Shown here piece after piece: positions 22,910 through 31,955 of a stretch of DNA of 64,000 nt. The notes beneath the pieces are model-generated. The model searched no databases, was not told the origin of the DNA, and was given only the letters and a program-made list of their open reading frames with translations. Position 1 is the first letter of the stretch, and the number at the start of each line of letters is the position of its first letter. Source of the stretch: Akanthomyces muscarius (lineage: Eukaryota > Ascomycota > Sordariomycetes > Hypocreales > Cordycipitaceae); the NCBI RefSeq assembly GCF_028009165.1, contig NW_026611614.1, forward strand, positions 124,001 to 188,000, written 5' to 3'. A program made the translations under genes and the position numbers.

Positions 22910-23317
22910 ATGCTGGCCGACACTTTCATTCAACTCCTCTCCTTTTCAGTTTTCACAACGGGCTGTGCCTCAATTTATCTTCTATTGGAGCACCGTCAGA
23001 CACCTGACACGATGGCGCTGGCCGCCATTCCTGCCCTAATCATTGGGACCATGCTCATTCAGGCGGTCATTGCTCTGTGCATGGGCCTGTCTGAAGTTGT
23101 ATCCCCCAGTGACCCAACAGTTAAGCGAGTTACTAACACACGTCAGATCTTTTTCGCAGGAATTCGTGGTCCAAGTTTGCATTTAGCATGCACCATAACG
23201 TTTTGGGGTCTCCTCGAGCTCGGTCTGTTCTTTCACATTTGTAATTCTTTGGAATCCCCACCCTTCGCAGGTTTCTGTCTGTTGATTGCCCAGCTCCTAC
23301 GCGGTCTCTGCTCTTGA
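22910..23317 (+). CDS. Small membrane protein, 119 aa when spliced
   Basis: ATG at 22910, preceded by a CATAAATA. An intron 23099..23146 is very likely: GTATCC donor, perfect TACTAAC branch, GTCAG acceptor. Its length (48 nt) is a multiple of three and it contains no stop, so the unspliced frame also stays open (135 aa). Three or four hydrophobic segments are visible: residues ~5-25, ~36-60, ~75-97 and a C-terminal one ending LLIAQLLRGLCS. No family match recognised. Confidence 0.65.
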   Translation: MLADTFIQLLSFSVFTTGCASIYLLLEHRQTPDTMALAAIPALIIGTMLIQAVIALCMGLSEVVSPSDPTVKRVTNTRQIFFAGIRGPSLHLACTITFWGLLELGLFFHICNSLESPPFAGFCLLIAQLLRGLCS

Positions 23318-24290
23318 GGCTGCAGACCAGCAGACCAGCAGCCCAAGCCTGGGGAAGCGGCGGCCCGAAATCGTGGGTCTCAGTCTGCTGGAATGGTGGT
23401 AGAAGATGTGTACATATTCTAGCTAGAAAGATCCTGTTGACTACACCTAGCTCGCGCCAACTTCTCCCAAGACACGAGATACTCGGCAATTTCGTCATTG
23501 CGTAGATGGTGTCCCACCCCCCTGAGGCGGATGAAAAGACAGGACAACGCGGCCTTACAGATTCCCTGCAGCCTTGCGATGGATGGGCGTGTAACAAGAC
23601 TACTGAAACCCTGGTACGTCGGACGGTCCGGCGTAGCCCCCTGAGAACGGCATGTGGCTGCTTCGAGGCGTGACTTCTTCCGATTCATTTCGGCCACGCG
23701 GGAAGCATCCGACCCGTCTGGAGGTGGGAAGCAAACGCCCGGCAGACCTTGACAGTCTGTACATGTAAATTGCCAGCCTCGACGGTGGCACCGGATGTGC
23801 CCCCGCGGATAGACAGAGCTGATGCACGACCACTATCTCACAGTACCGGAAAAGTACAGCACTCTGCTGCACATTATCCTTGTGATGCGGTAGCGCATTG
23901 TACTGATTCGAGACCACAGACAATGTGGCTTGGAGCCGTCAGAAACGGTCGTTGCGCACGACCTCTCCCAGTCTCTGCCTCTGCAGTGGCGGCATGGACA
24001 ACAGTCACGCTACGCTCTAGGTCTCGGCTCAGGTCAGACGCCACTCATTGCCTGTGACCAGAGCTTTGTTGGCAGTGAGCACTGTGGCGTGAAAAGGTAC
24101 CTACATTCTGTTACCCGAGTTGGTGCTGGGCCTTCCCTCGCCGGCCGTGTCCGGAGCTGCCGATATCTGTGGCCTTCCTCATCGCTGTGGATGCACCATG
24201 CAAGGAAGAGCACAATCTTATTGCAGCTGCATAAATAATGGACAGGGGCTCCAAGTCGCCGAAGCCTTTACTCAGTCAACCAGCCAGTGA
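23318..24290. other. Spacer with a possible zinc-binding exon relic on the minus strand
   Basis: Mostly without coding signal. On the minus strand at ~23640..23830 an open frame without an ATG reads CxxRxxWQFTCTDCQGLPGVC, a CxxC-type arrangement. It may be an exon remnant of a fungal zinc-binding protein, but I cannot extend it through splicing. Confidence 0.35.
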
Positions 24291-24298
24291 TATAAATA
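24291..24298 (+). promoter_or_regulatory. TATA box (TATAAATA)
   Basis: 65 bp upstream of the ATG at 24356. Confidence 0.6.
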
Positions 24299-24355
24299 GA
24301 GGCGAGATGCCCTCACCTAGAGATATATTCCTTTCGGGGCAGACTTGATACAACC

Positions 24356-25079
24356 ATGCTTGACTGGAATCTCTGGGATCTTCGACATGCCTACTATGTC
24401 GGCCGTCTGCCGGCGTGCCTGCTTCGGGGCGGCCCTGAAGCCATTCGCTGCCACATTCGCTCGACCACAACAAAACCCTTTTACATTTGCAAAGTGTGGA
24501 CTGACGATATTCCCCCGGCGGAATTGCGACCACCCACATTTATCCTCAAAGACGAGGGACACTTGTTCGCATTCTGCAATCGCACGCTCGAGGTCGCCAC
24601 GAAGCTTCTAGGCCTTGAAGACTGCCCACTTGTCGCGCAGGAGGAGGGGCCAGACCCTTTAGTTGCTGCTTGTGTAGCTGGGTTTCTACTTCGAAACCAT
24701 CCATACGAGAGCATACTGGAATTGAACACATTACCTGCTGTTCTACTTCAAGGCATTCTGCAGAAGCAGGCAGAGCTTCGTGTGAGTGATCGACATACAC
24801 CCTAAGCCCAATCATAAGCATGCTGATCAATAAATCAAGGAACCACGACTTCGCGCTGTTGCTGAATTGAAGGTCTATGCCCGCGACTTGCTATTCCATG
24901 AGACGGTTATTGCGAGCCTCAAAAGCAAGGACGACTCTGAGACAGTTCGGGATGATGTTATCTTTCTCGACACGTCCTCTGCTGGTAAAAATAAGAATAC
25001 CCTTTCTTCCATGAAGTTGAAGTTGCTGGGAAAGATTTTCCGTAATTTTTCCCGTTTTTTTTTCCATAGTGTCAAATAG
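24356..25079 (+). CDS. Hypothetical protein, 221 aa
   Basis: Exons 24356..24781 and 24840..25079, joined in phase 0 over a 58-nt intron (GTGAGT, GCTGATC branch, TCAAG). The first ~140 residues look like a compact alpha/beta domain (PFYICKVWTDD, TFILKDEGHLFAFCN); residues ~145-175 form a helix (RAVAELKVYARDLLF). The C-terminus is very basic and aromatic (KIFRNFSRFFFHSVK). No signal peptide. Strong TATA box upstream. Not recognised. Confidence 0.7.
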
Positions 25080-25688
25080 ATTCTGCTTCATATCTTCCTG
25101 CCATGCCTTTGTAAGACTGCGAAAATCATCTTTCCACGAAAGAATATGCTTCATTGTTCATGCTGGCCCCTTTGTATCGACTGCGAGCAAGGGAGGCATG
25201 GGCTGGCTGTGATGAGCGACTGCTCCGGCGATGTAGGGAAGATTCCGCGTCGGCCGCATAATGCGACGCCCATGCAAGCTCTGTGCGTCCGGAGCGCCCT
25301 GTCTACCGGTTTATGCAATGCACAAAGCGGCAGAGCACAACGGAATCTCTGCCCCCCTGTGCATATGCAGCCAGGTTCACCTCACGGTACCAGCTACCTG
25401 TGTGGGTGGCTCCAGGAGGTACTTGCCGGGGGATCCTAGCCGTGACGGGGCGTACCGCAACAGAGTCACGCTGCCCGACCCTGCAGCGCAGAGCCACACC
25501 CTGCCCTGCTTGGCCACCCTCCCATGCAGCCGCGTGGTCGAGTGAAGCTCAGCTAGTGACCACCCACCCTGCCTCGCCTTCCTTCGTCGCGTCGAGCGTA
25601 AGGCTGCCAGGCAGGGGTGAAAGGGCAGGCCCCCTTTGTGCAGCAAGTCGTTGGCGCACTTCGCCGAGGCTGAGCCGTTGCCTGTTTA
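25080..25688. other. Spacer, no gene seen
   Basis: A GC-rich 214-residue plus-strand frame (25283..25927) crosses the spliced gene that follows in a different phase and has no support. Confidence 0.55.
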
Positions 25689-25696
25689 TATATAAA
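25689..25696 (+). promoter_or_regulatory. TATA box (TATATAAA)
   Basis: Strong TATA element 101 bp upstream of the ATG at 25790. Confidence 0.6.
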
Positions 25697-25789
25697 GCTA
25701 CCATCACGACCGCCTCGCCGCGACTCTATCGCGAGATATTCTCATGTCATTCGCGTCTCTCATTTGGGTGGCGCTCGCAAGCCAGTGTC

Positions 25790-27305
25790 ATGTCAATTAC
25801 AATTTCATCTTTGCTCTGCGCGGAGGAGAACATAGCTCCTGTACCACTCCCTCACTCCGAGAAGCAGTCCGGCGTCCAGGTACGATTCTCCCATTCAGTT
25901 CATTTCGAAACGATCATAAGATTGTGACTAAGATAGCGTAGCATGCTTGCGACGCGCCCCCTCCTCGTGGATCGAACGACTACTCTCGGGACCCCTACTC
26001 CGATGGCGGGGAGTCTCGCAATAGCCTTTCGTTTCCTGACGATGAGTGGGCTGACAGCCGGCCAAGCAATTCGTCGACGCAATATGATTTCAATTCTAGC
26101 ATTGCCGCGAAGAAGCCAACGTCTGCACCTCAGCTCTTTGCCTCCTCTGGCGTGTTTGGTTCAGCTTCCATACCTGCCTCCGACTCCATGGAGCACTCCA
26201 GCCCGGTACATTTCTCCCATTATAGCCCATTTCGGAATTTGCTCGATTCATGACTAACCTACCTCAGCCTTCAAGCGACGGGGTTTTTCTACGCTCATCG
26301 CCAGGCCAAGAATCCGCCCATAGACCGTATTTCTGTTTACTTTACTTTGCCGGTTGCCAGAGTGTGGTGAACACGAAAAGTCGCTGGATGCAGCATATGC
26401 AAAACCACCTGAAATTTGTTGTCTTCCGCTGCCAGAATTGTCCCACAAATCAATTCTGGAACGAAACCAGTTTCAAAGACCACCTTCGTCGTCAGGACAA
26501 ACCACCACTAGCAGACTATGGAACGCTCATCGATCAGGCGCGAAATTTGGGAAGAGATCCACCGGACCGTTTGGATTGTTGCACTGAAAGCTTTGTGAAA
26601 CCTCTTGCTTGGGAGCACTATGCTGAGCACGTCTGGACTGAACACATCAGGTCGACAAAACGCAATGATCAAGTGGCCATTCTCAAGCCAAGCGAGTCAC
26701 TTATCCACTATCTGTGGACATCTGCCATCATCTGTAAAGGCCGAGATTCTACTTATCAGCTCCGTGAGCTACATCAGCACTCACCCGACGATTCTACCTT
26801 AGCTCCCATGCGTGCTTTCGACCCCAAGAAGCCCTCCGATGACCCGGTACGTTGTTTATTCCATTTTGCAGGCTGCCCGGCCAAGAAAACATTAATAGAC
26901 TGCTGGCGCCGGCACATGGAAACCCACACCCGATTTCACTGCTTCATATGCGAAATCTGTAAAGACAAACGCGGAAGCAAATACTTTTTTTTTAATATAA
27001 GGAGTTTTAAAAAACACCTTCGTGACAGCCACAAGCTCCCAAAATCACATGATGCGATACGGGTGTCGCATCACAACGTCGGAAGGAGCCCACCAGGATC
27101 GTTATACTGCTGCGATATCAAATATGAGGGATATGACGCTTGGGAGAAGTACACTATGCACGCCTGGGAAGAGCACTCTCGGATCGAATCCGCGCCGAAT
27201 TCCTCTGTTATCAATTTTTTCTTGAAAAATGGCACAATTGAGAGCAGCTCTTCGAGTTATAAGCTCGTAAAGTATCATCGTCGCTCGCACAGCCGCCCTG
27301 CTTGA
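25790..27305 (+). CDS. C2H2-type zinc-finger protein with two tandem finger modules
   Basis: Predicted 463-aa protein: exons 25790..25879, 25942..26205 and 26268..27305, all joined in phase 0 by two 62-nt introns that resemble each other in sequence. An earlier ATG (25744) leads into stops after splicing. Residues ~1-125 are Ser/Pro-rich and disordered. Then the same module occurs twice: a CxxxFAGC...W..HM...H finger, a CxxC...F..HLR finger and a closing CC...W..Y..H..EH finger (about residues 138-245 and 315-435). The same three-part arrangement forms the C-terminus of the caspase-like protein at 47001..49452, so this gene seems to be a duplicated version of that zinc-finger block without the caspase-like part. 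Probably nucleic-acid or protein binding. Confidence 0.85.
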
Positions 27306-27344
27306 TATCCCACACGTGTCTCTGACTACAAGGAGCTGTCTGTG

Positions 27345-27660
27345 GTACGCCCTCCCTCTACAGCTCATTCGGAACAAATTTCACCATCACGACTGACATA
27401 CGTTAGCCCCACGCGATGTGCCTCCTTTACCTGAATCGGACGACTGCCCTGGGTACCTCGACATCACCAACCGAAAATCTGCTACGGACTATACGAACAG
27501 GGGCACACAGACCGCAGCTGTGCTGTCCAGGAAGTTCATCGCTCTTGGGTCCCCCCGATACCGGCAACAGAACGAGCCGCCGAGCCCGCAGCATAGCCCT
27601 GCTCCCCTTCCCGGCGCGTTCGCTGCGGTGACAAATGTCCAATACGGCCGCCAAAGATGC
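27345..27660 (+). pseudogene. Degenerate copy of intron 1 and exon 2 of the upstream C2H2 gene
   Basis: 27345..27406 starts GTACG, ends GTTAG and is 62 nt, the same length as both introns of the gene at 25790..27305; it matches intron 1 (25880..25941) in many positions. The DNA after it (GCGATGTGCCTCC...CGGACGAC) matches the start of exon 2 (25942 onward), with mostly C/T and G/A differences and an apparent 1-nt deletion. It is a tandem partial duplication that has lost coding capacity. Confidence 0.6.
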
Positions 27661-28519
27661 TGATTGGGTCTCGCCGCCTCAAACCCTTCCTTCAGGTGGA
27701 AGAAGCAGATACTCGAACTCGGATTCGGACTCAGTGGCGCACTACCTGAGCGATGGATCAAATTCTGGGTATATATACCGACGGCCGGTTTCAGACTGTG
27801 GACAAATCATACGCCACATCATGCTTAAAGCCTATGCCGAACCTCCATCCTGGAAATACTGAGCATCCAGGTTCGGCGGCAACACGAGACCGTGCGTTCT
27901 CTCTCATCTACTACTTGAATCACCATGGCTGCTCATCATTCACCTCAGATTGAACGCCGGCGATGTCATTTGAGGGTCAGCAGTGGTTTGGAGAACACCC
28001 AGGGCTGTTGGTAGTTACATTAGATTAATTTACCTTTTACCTGCTACAATGTCTGTCTCAATGCTTATAAGTACACTTTGCTGTGCTAGCAGACACATCT
28101 TGGCGAGCTAGTGTCCCTCATGGTGATGCCGCCGAGGCTTGGGTCTAGAACCGGGCTTCACAAAAGTGCGAGTACGTGGCGATTCGCAGCCTCCCCTGGC
28201 CGGACCGGGTTGCCGCAAGCTGCAGCCGTCGAGCTAGCGGTGCCGTGGACAGACCTGTGTGCACAGGCGGTTGTTTTGACCTTCCTGCTGTAGCTGGCCA
28301 CGTGTGTGAGGGCTGGACCTTTCTCTGCCCTAAGGAGCTGTCTCATTGTGACATTCTGCCGCTTATTGTGCCAGTGAAGTCAAATAGGCGGTGGGTGTCA
28401 AAAGCGGCGAAACTGCCGATCTCACTCTACATTGCCATGAATCCGCTTCATTCTTCACTGTAGCATAATCTACTCTTTCTTGCTGTCAACAAGTCACACG
28501 CCTGACAGCGCTCAGCACA
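27661..28519. other. Spacer, no gene seen
   Basis: 27661..27862 stays open in one frame (Ser/Asp/Tyr-rich) and may extend the relic to its left. The rest shows no coding signal. Confidence 0.5.
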
Positions 28520-29104
28520 ATGGAACCAGATTCCCATGTCCATTCTTTTCAATACAAAGACGGCAAGTTTCACGCCGACATTTCATGGAACCCGACAAAA
28601 GTCAAAGTTGAAATGCATACAAGCGTTGGTTTTATTCAAATCCCCACCCTACAACTATCCGAGAGTAGGGAGAATCTACCCAAATTCGATACGGCCAGCT
28701 GCAACGCTGCGACAAACCCATTGCTCCCAGCGTCAGACTTAGCAAATCGTCGCGAAGCAACGGAGGACAACATGCGCAGCACAGGCAGCACGGACGGCAT
28801 AGATGACAACGACGGGAACGACCTCAGCAACTCGGGCGAGTGCGTAGAAATACGCCGCTCAGACATGGTCACTGTGAGCAACGAGGAATTGTGCGATGTA
28901 AACGGCTCGAATGACATGCGCAACACGGGGGCTGTGGGAGCCACGGGTCCGTTACCCGGCGTCGAAAGTAACGAGAAGGCCGGAGTCATGGGAGAGATTG
29001 GACGACTCGGGAAAGGCTCTGATCTCGTCCAAAGCTCCGCACAACGTCGCTACAAGCTGCGAGTTGGAGTCAACCTTCAAAAGTTAGCATCTGACCACCA
29101 GTAA
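28520..29104 (+). CDS. Hypothetical protein, 194 aa
   Basis: Intronless frame with ATG at 28520. The first ~45 residues are beta-like (HSFQYKDGKFHADISW, KVKVEMHTSVGFIQI). The middle is an acidic, Asn/Asp/Gly/Ser-rich low-complexity region with an imperfect repeat (NMRSTGSTDGIDDNDGND against NDMRNTGAVGATG). The C-terminus is basic (QRRYKLRVGVNL). No signal peptide or membrane helix. Not recognised; the composition suggests a largely disordered protein. Confidence 0.6.
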   Translation: MEPDSHVHSFQYKDGKFHADISWNPTKVKVEMHTSVGFIQIPTLQLSESRENLPKFDTASCNAATNPLLPASDLANRREATEDNMRSTGSTDGIDDNDGNDLSNSGECVEIRRSDMVTVSNEELCDVNGSNDMRNTGAVGATGPLPGVESNEKAGVMGEIGRLGKGSDLVQSSAQRRYKLRVGVNLQKLASDHQ

Positions 29105-29594
29105 ACCGTGCCTTCTCTACTAGTTGGTTGAATTATTTCGGGGCTTGCGCTGCAATCGACAAGTAGCCCGTTAAGCAGAGTGCGCGAAACTAGTACGGCA
29201 GATATGATTGAGGGTGGGAAATGAAGTGTTTGTGTACCTAGTTTCGCAGCTCTAATGAACTTGTTACATTTACTGCAGTTTCATTTGAATTGTATATATC
29301 CTCTGACTAGGAAGTAATCCGCCAATCGATAATTGCTACGTTCACATGGAAGAGACTCGTTAGCTGGCATTCAGACTCTGGAAGACTGTGCCTGCCCTGA
29401 TTATCTTCCGGCCGCTTCACTTTCTAACTAATCAGTTCCTGCTGGTTCACTTCGTGTCCTCGCCTTCTTGACCGTGTAACGCTGTTTGGCTGAGCACGGA
29501 GCATGTCATCGCTGGTCTCATCGCAGTGTGGTCGCTCAATTGCCTTGGACGAGTACCCCCTTTTCTGAACACGAGCCTTGTATTCGGAAATGGA
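29105..29594. other. Spacer, no gene seen
   Basis: AT-rich left half; no frame with support. Confidence 0.6.
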
Positions 29595-29905
29595 GCCTGA
29601 TTCACCTTTTTACTAGCGAGTGCATGGCCGAGGACATTGTGCCTGCACGCGCAATGCTGAAAACGGTGGTACTTTTGCCCTGAGCGAAGGAGCTGCACTG
29701 CCGTGTGCAGGGATGGTGGCCAGGCTGCCTATTCCCTTCTCTCGAGCAAATTACGCACGCAGCCGTGGCTAGCTCAGGTCGAATGGCCAAAAGGCAACCT
29801 TGCTGCGCCTTTTCAATGCTTGCACCCTGGGACGAAGGCGGTCGCCGCTTTGCTATCAATCCGGGATTTGATCAAGATGTTGACGCGCCTGAAGAGATTT
29901 GAAAC
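29595..29905 (+). pseudogene. Degenerate 3'-end fragment of the Est1-type gene, copy 1
   Basis: The last 78 bp (29826..29903) match the 3' end of the gene at 31956..34288, reading WDEGGRRFAINPGFDQDVD against WDEGASRFTVNSQFEQDAD and ending at an equivalent stop. The preceding ~230 bp match 31270..31507 closely and the Est1-type gene weakly (MAEDI against LAEDY; similar spacing to the stop). A stop interrupts it (~29680). Confidence 0.7.
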
Positions 29906-30379
29906 TTCGGACGTGGGTTTGCCACTAAATGATCGTTGCTGCTGCATCCGGCGGCCCCAAAATTGCACTGTCAAAAAACCAGCCCATCAAGAAACTTGTG
30001 AACGGAATCGGCGTATTGCGAGCAGCCAGCCAGGTTTCGGTCTCGCGCTGCTAGCAGGATGTGGCAAACACATTAACGCATTTCTTGTCTCCACCACATT
30101 CTGGGTGTGTGGGGGGTGCATGATGTACCAGGCCCGTGCTGGCGTAAAGGAGATGACCTTGTAGTTTTGTGTACAGGCAGCCACACCACTCCATCCTATA
30201 CGGCGCATACATTGGCGTGAATGTAGTTGTACCAGATGGCCAAGGCCAGACCAGTCTGCCTTGAGTCGACGTGGCTTGCGTGCACCGACCATCTGCAACT
30301 AATTGATTTACAAATGAGTGTAATTGGCCATGTGTCCACATCGAACAACAAAAGCCTGTGGCTACAAAGGTTGAGCTGT
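29906..30379. other. Spacer, no gene seen
   Basis: Only short overlapping frames. Confidence 0.6.
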
Positions 30380-30387
30380 TATATAAG
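30380..30387 (+). promoter_or_regulatory. TATA box (TATATAAG)
   Basis: 93 bp upstream of the ATG at 30480, followed by a pyrimidine-rich leader. Confidence 0.55.
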
Positions 30388-30479
30388 GTGAAACCGTTAA
30401 CTCGCTCAACTCCAAAGTCTCCTCATTGAAGTACAGACCTTGCTGAGAGCAGCCTCGTTTCTTCATCTTCACATATCCC

Positions 30480-30954
30480 ATGTCTTCACGCCGTGTGGCC
30501 GCTGGCCAACTATCAGTATGTTCAGTTCAAGCTTCAAGCGTTCTACCATATTTCAGCAGTTAACCAAACTTTTCAGTATAGAGCGGTTCTCGAGGATGGG
30601 TATGGGCAAAAAGTTTATGGGTCATCAAATGTTCCTGTCAGTCTCTATGTGGAATGTAGGCGAGGCGTGACGAGAACGGCTGTCATCCCATGCTACACAA
30701 CACAGCGAATTGATCGAGGCTTCGCCGAAGCTACTTCGACCGAGCTCGCGCGCAGCTATTCCCAAGATTTCACAAGGAACCGGCGGAATTTGGGTGACAT
30801 CAATTATGCACTTCCAACGACATCCACGTCCACGCACGTGGCCGGAGAGGAGAGGAGCGTTATGGCGTTGACTGTGCCATTCCGTATTCTTCTGTGTTCT
30901 GTTGCAATCTGTTTTTATTTCGCTCTATTGTATTATTACGGCTTCCTGGAATAG
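30480..30954 (+). CDS. Small tail-anchored-type membrane protein, 137 aa
   Basis: Exons 30480..30515 and 30577..30954, joined in phase 0 over a 61-nt intron with good signals (GTATGT, TTAACC, TTTTCAG). The start MSSRRVAAGQLS is basic. The body is hydrophilic, and a single hydrophobic segment lies at the very C-terminus (RILLCSVAICFYFALLYYY), the layout of tail-anchored proteins. No signal peptide. It sits between the two degenerate Est1-type fragments. Not recognised. Confidence 0.6.
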
Positions 30955-31269
30955 ATAGAAACTAGCCACCTTGACATTCTCGGGGTTTCAAGCAGGGCTT
31001 CAATACGAAAACGACTTCAGAGCACAATCAAACTGGCCGGGGCGAGCGAGACGCAGCAACGAATATTGGCATTAATACGAGTGAGAAATGAAGTTTTGCG
31101 CTATTTATGATTACCTGAATATACTCTTTGCTGTAACCACTGGTATCACGTCGTCCCTTACGCAACACGTCTTGCGGCAGACTGTGAGAAGTTCTGGGAT
31201 CTGCCAACTGCATCTGCGCGCCTTCGTGAGAACGCGGCCGGGATGCACACTGCAGACATCAATTCGCTG

Positions 31270-31510
31270 GTGCCTGGTTTACCTTTCTAGTAGCGAGTGC
31301 ATGGCCGAGGACATTGGGTCTGCACGCGCAATCCTGAGAACGGTGGCACGTCTGCTCTGGCTAAAGAAGCTGTACCGCCAGTGCAGGTGTGGTGCCAGGC
31401 TGCTGTTTTCTCTTGTCTCGCGCAAATCATGCATGTAGCCGTGGCTAGCTCGGCTGCAGTGGCCAAAAGGCAGCCGTGCTGCGCCCTTTTACTGCTTGCA
31501 CCCTGGTGGC
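31270..31510 (+). pseudogene. Degenerate 3'-end fragment of the Est1-type gene, copy 2
   Basis: Matches 29595..29831 at most positions (shared GCGAGTGCATGGCCGAGGAC and GCCGTGGCTAGCTCGG blocks) but stops before the terminal WDEG segment. It lies 450 bp upstream of the intact gene. Confidence 0.65.
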
Positions 31511-31955
31511 TGGTCTGGTTATGGTTCGCACAGGCAACTGCCAGGTGAGCTAGCTTCGTGCCTATATTGCTCGAGCCATTTATATCAACCCATCCCATGA
31601 CACAAGCTTAACTTTTTCAGCTTCATCATCAAACCGTGCACCCACTGTTTGCGCAGAAGTAAGACACTCCTGTTTTTTCTCAAGCACGCCGACTTTTAGG
31701 CAATTCTAACCCATCTCCAGGTACAGATCTTTCAGTGCTGTGCGGCGACAAGGCCCGGTAACCTGGTTCATTGTCACTGGCTTGCAGCCTTGCCTTTTGT
31801 GATCAACGACGGCTATCGCGTGCGCAGCCACGGGCCGCCACCTTATTCTCCGATCAAACACGTGTCGCCATTCCCGTCTCCGCAGAGTGGACTCGCGCCC
31901 TTGTCTTCAGTCTCTCAGCCTGTCTACTTGCACAGCAGTTGTCGTGAAACTCGTC
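31511..31955. other. Spacer and promoter of the Est1-type gene
   Basis: No gene seen. It contains intron-like TTTTTCAG and pyrimidine-rich stretches before the ATG at 31956, so a 5'-UTR intron is possible. Confidence 0.45.

Noticed and set aside
25283..25927. 214-residue plus-strand frame
   Set aside because: Runs in a different phase through the spliced C2H2 gene and over its TATA box; the spliced phase is the one that joins three exons.
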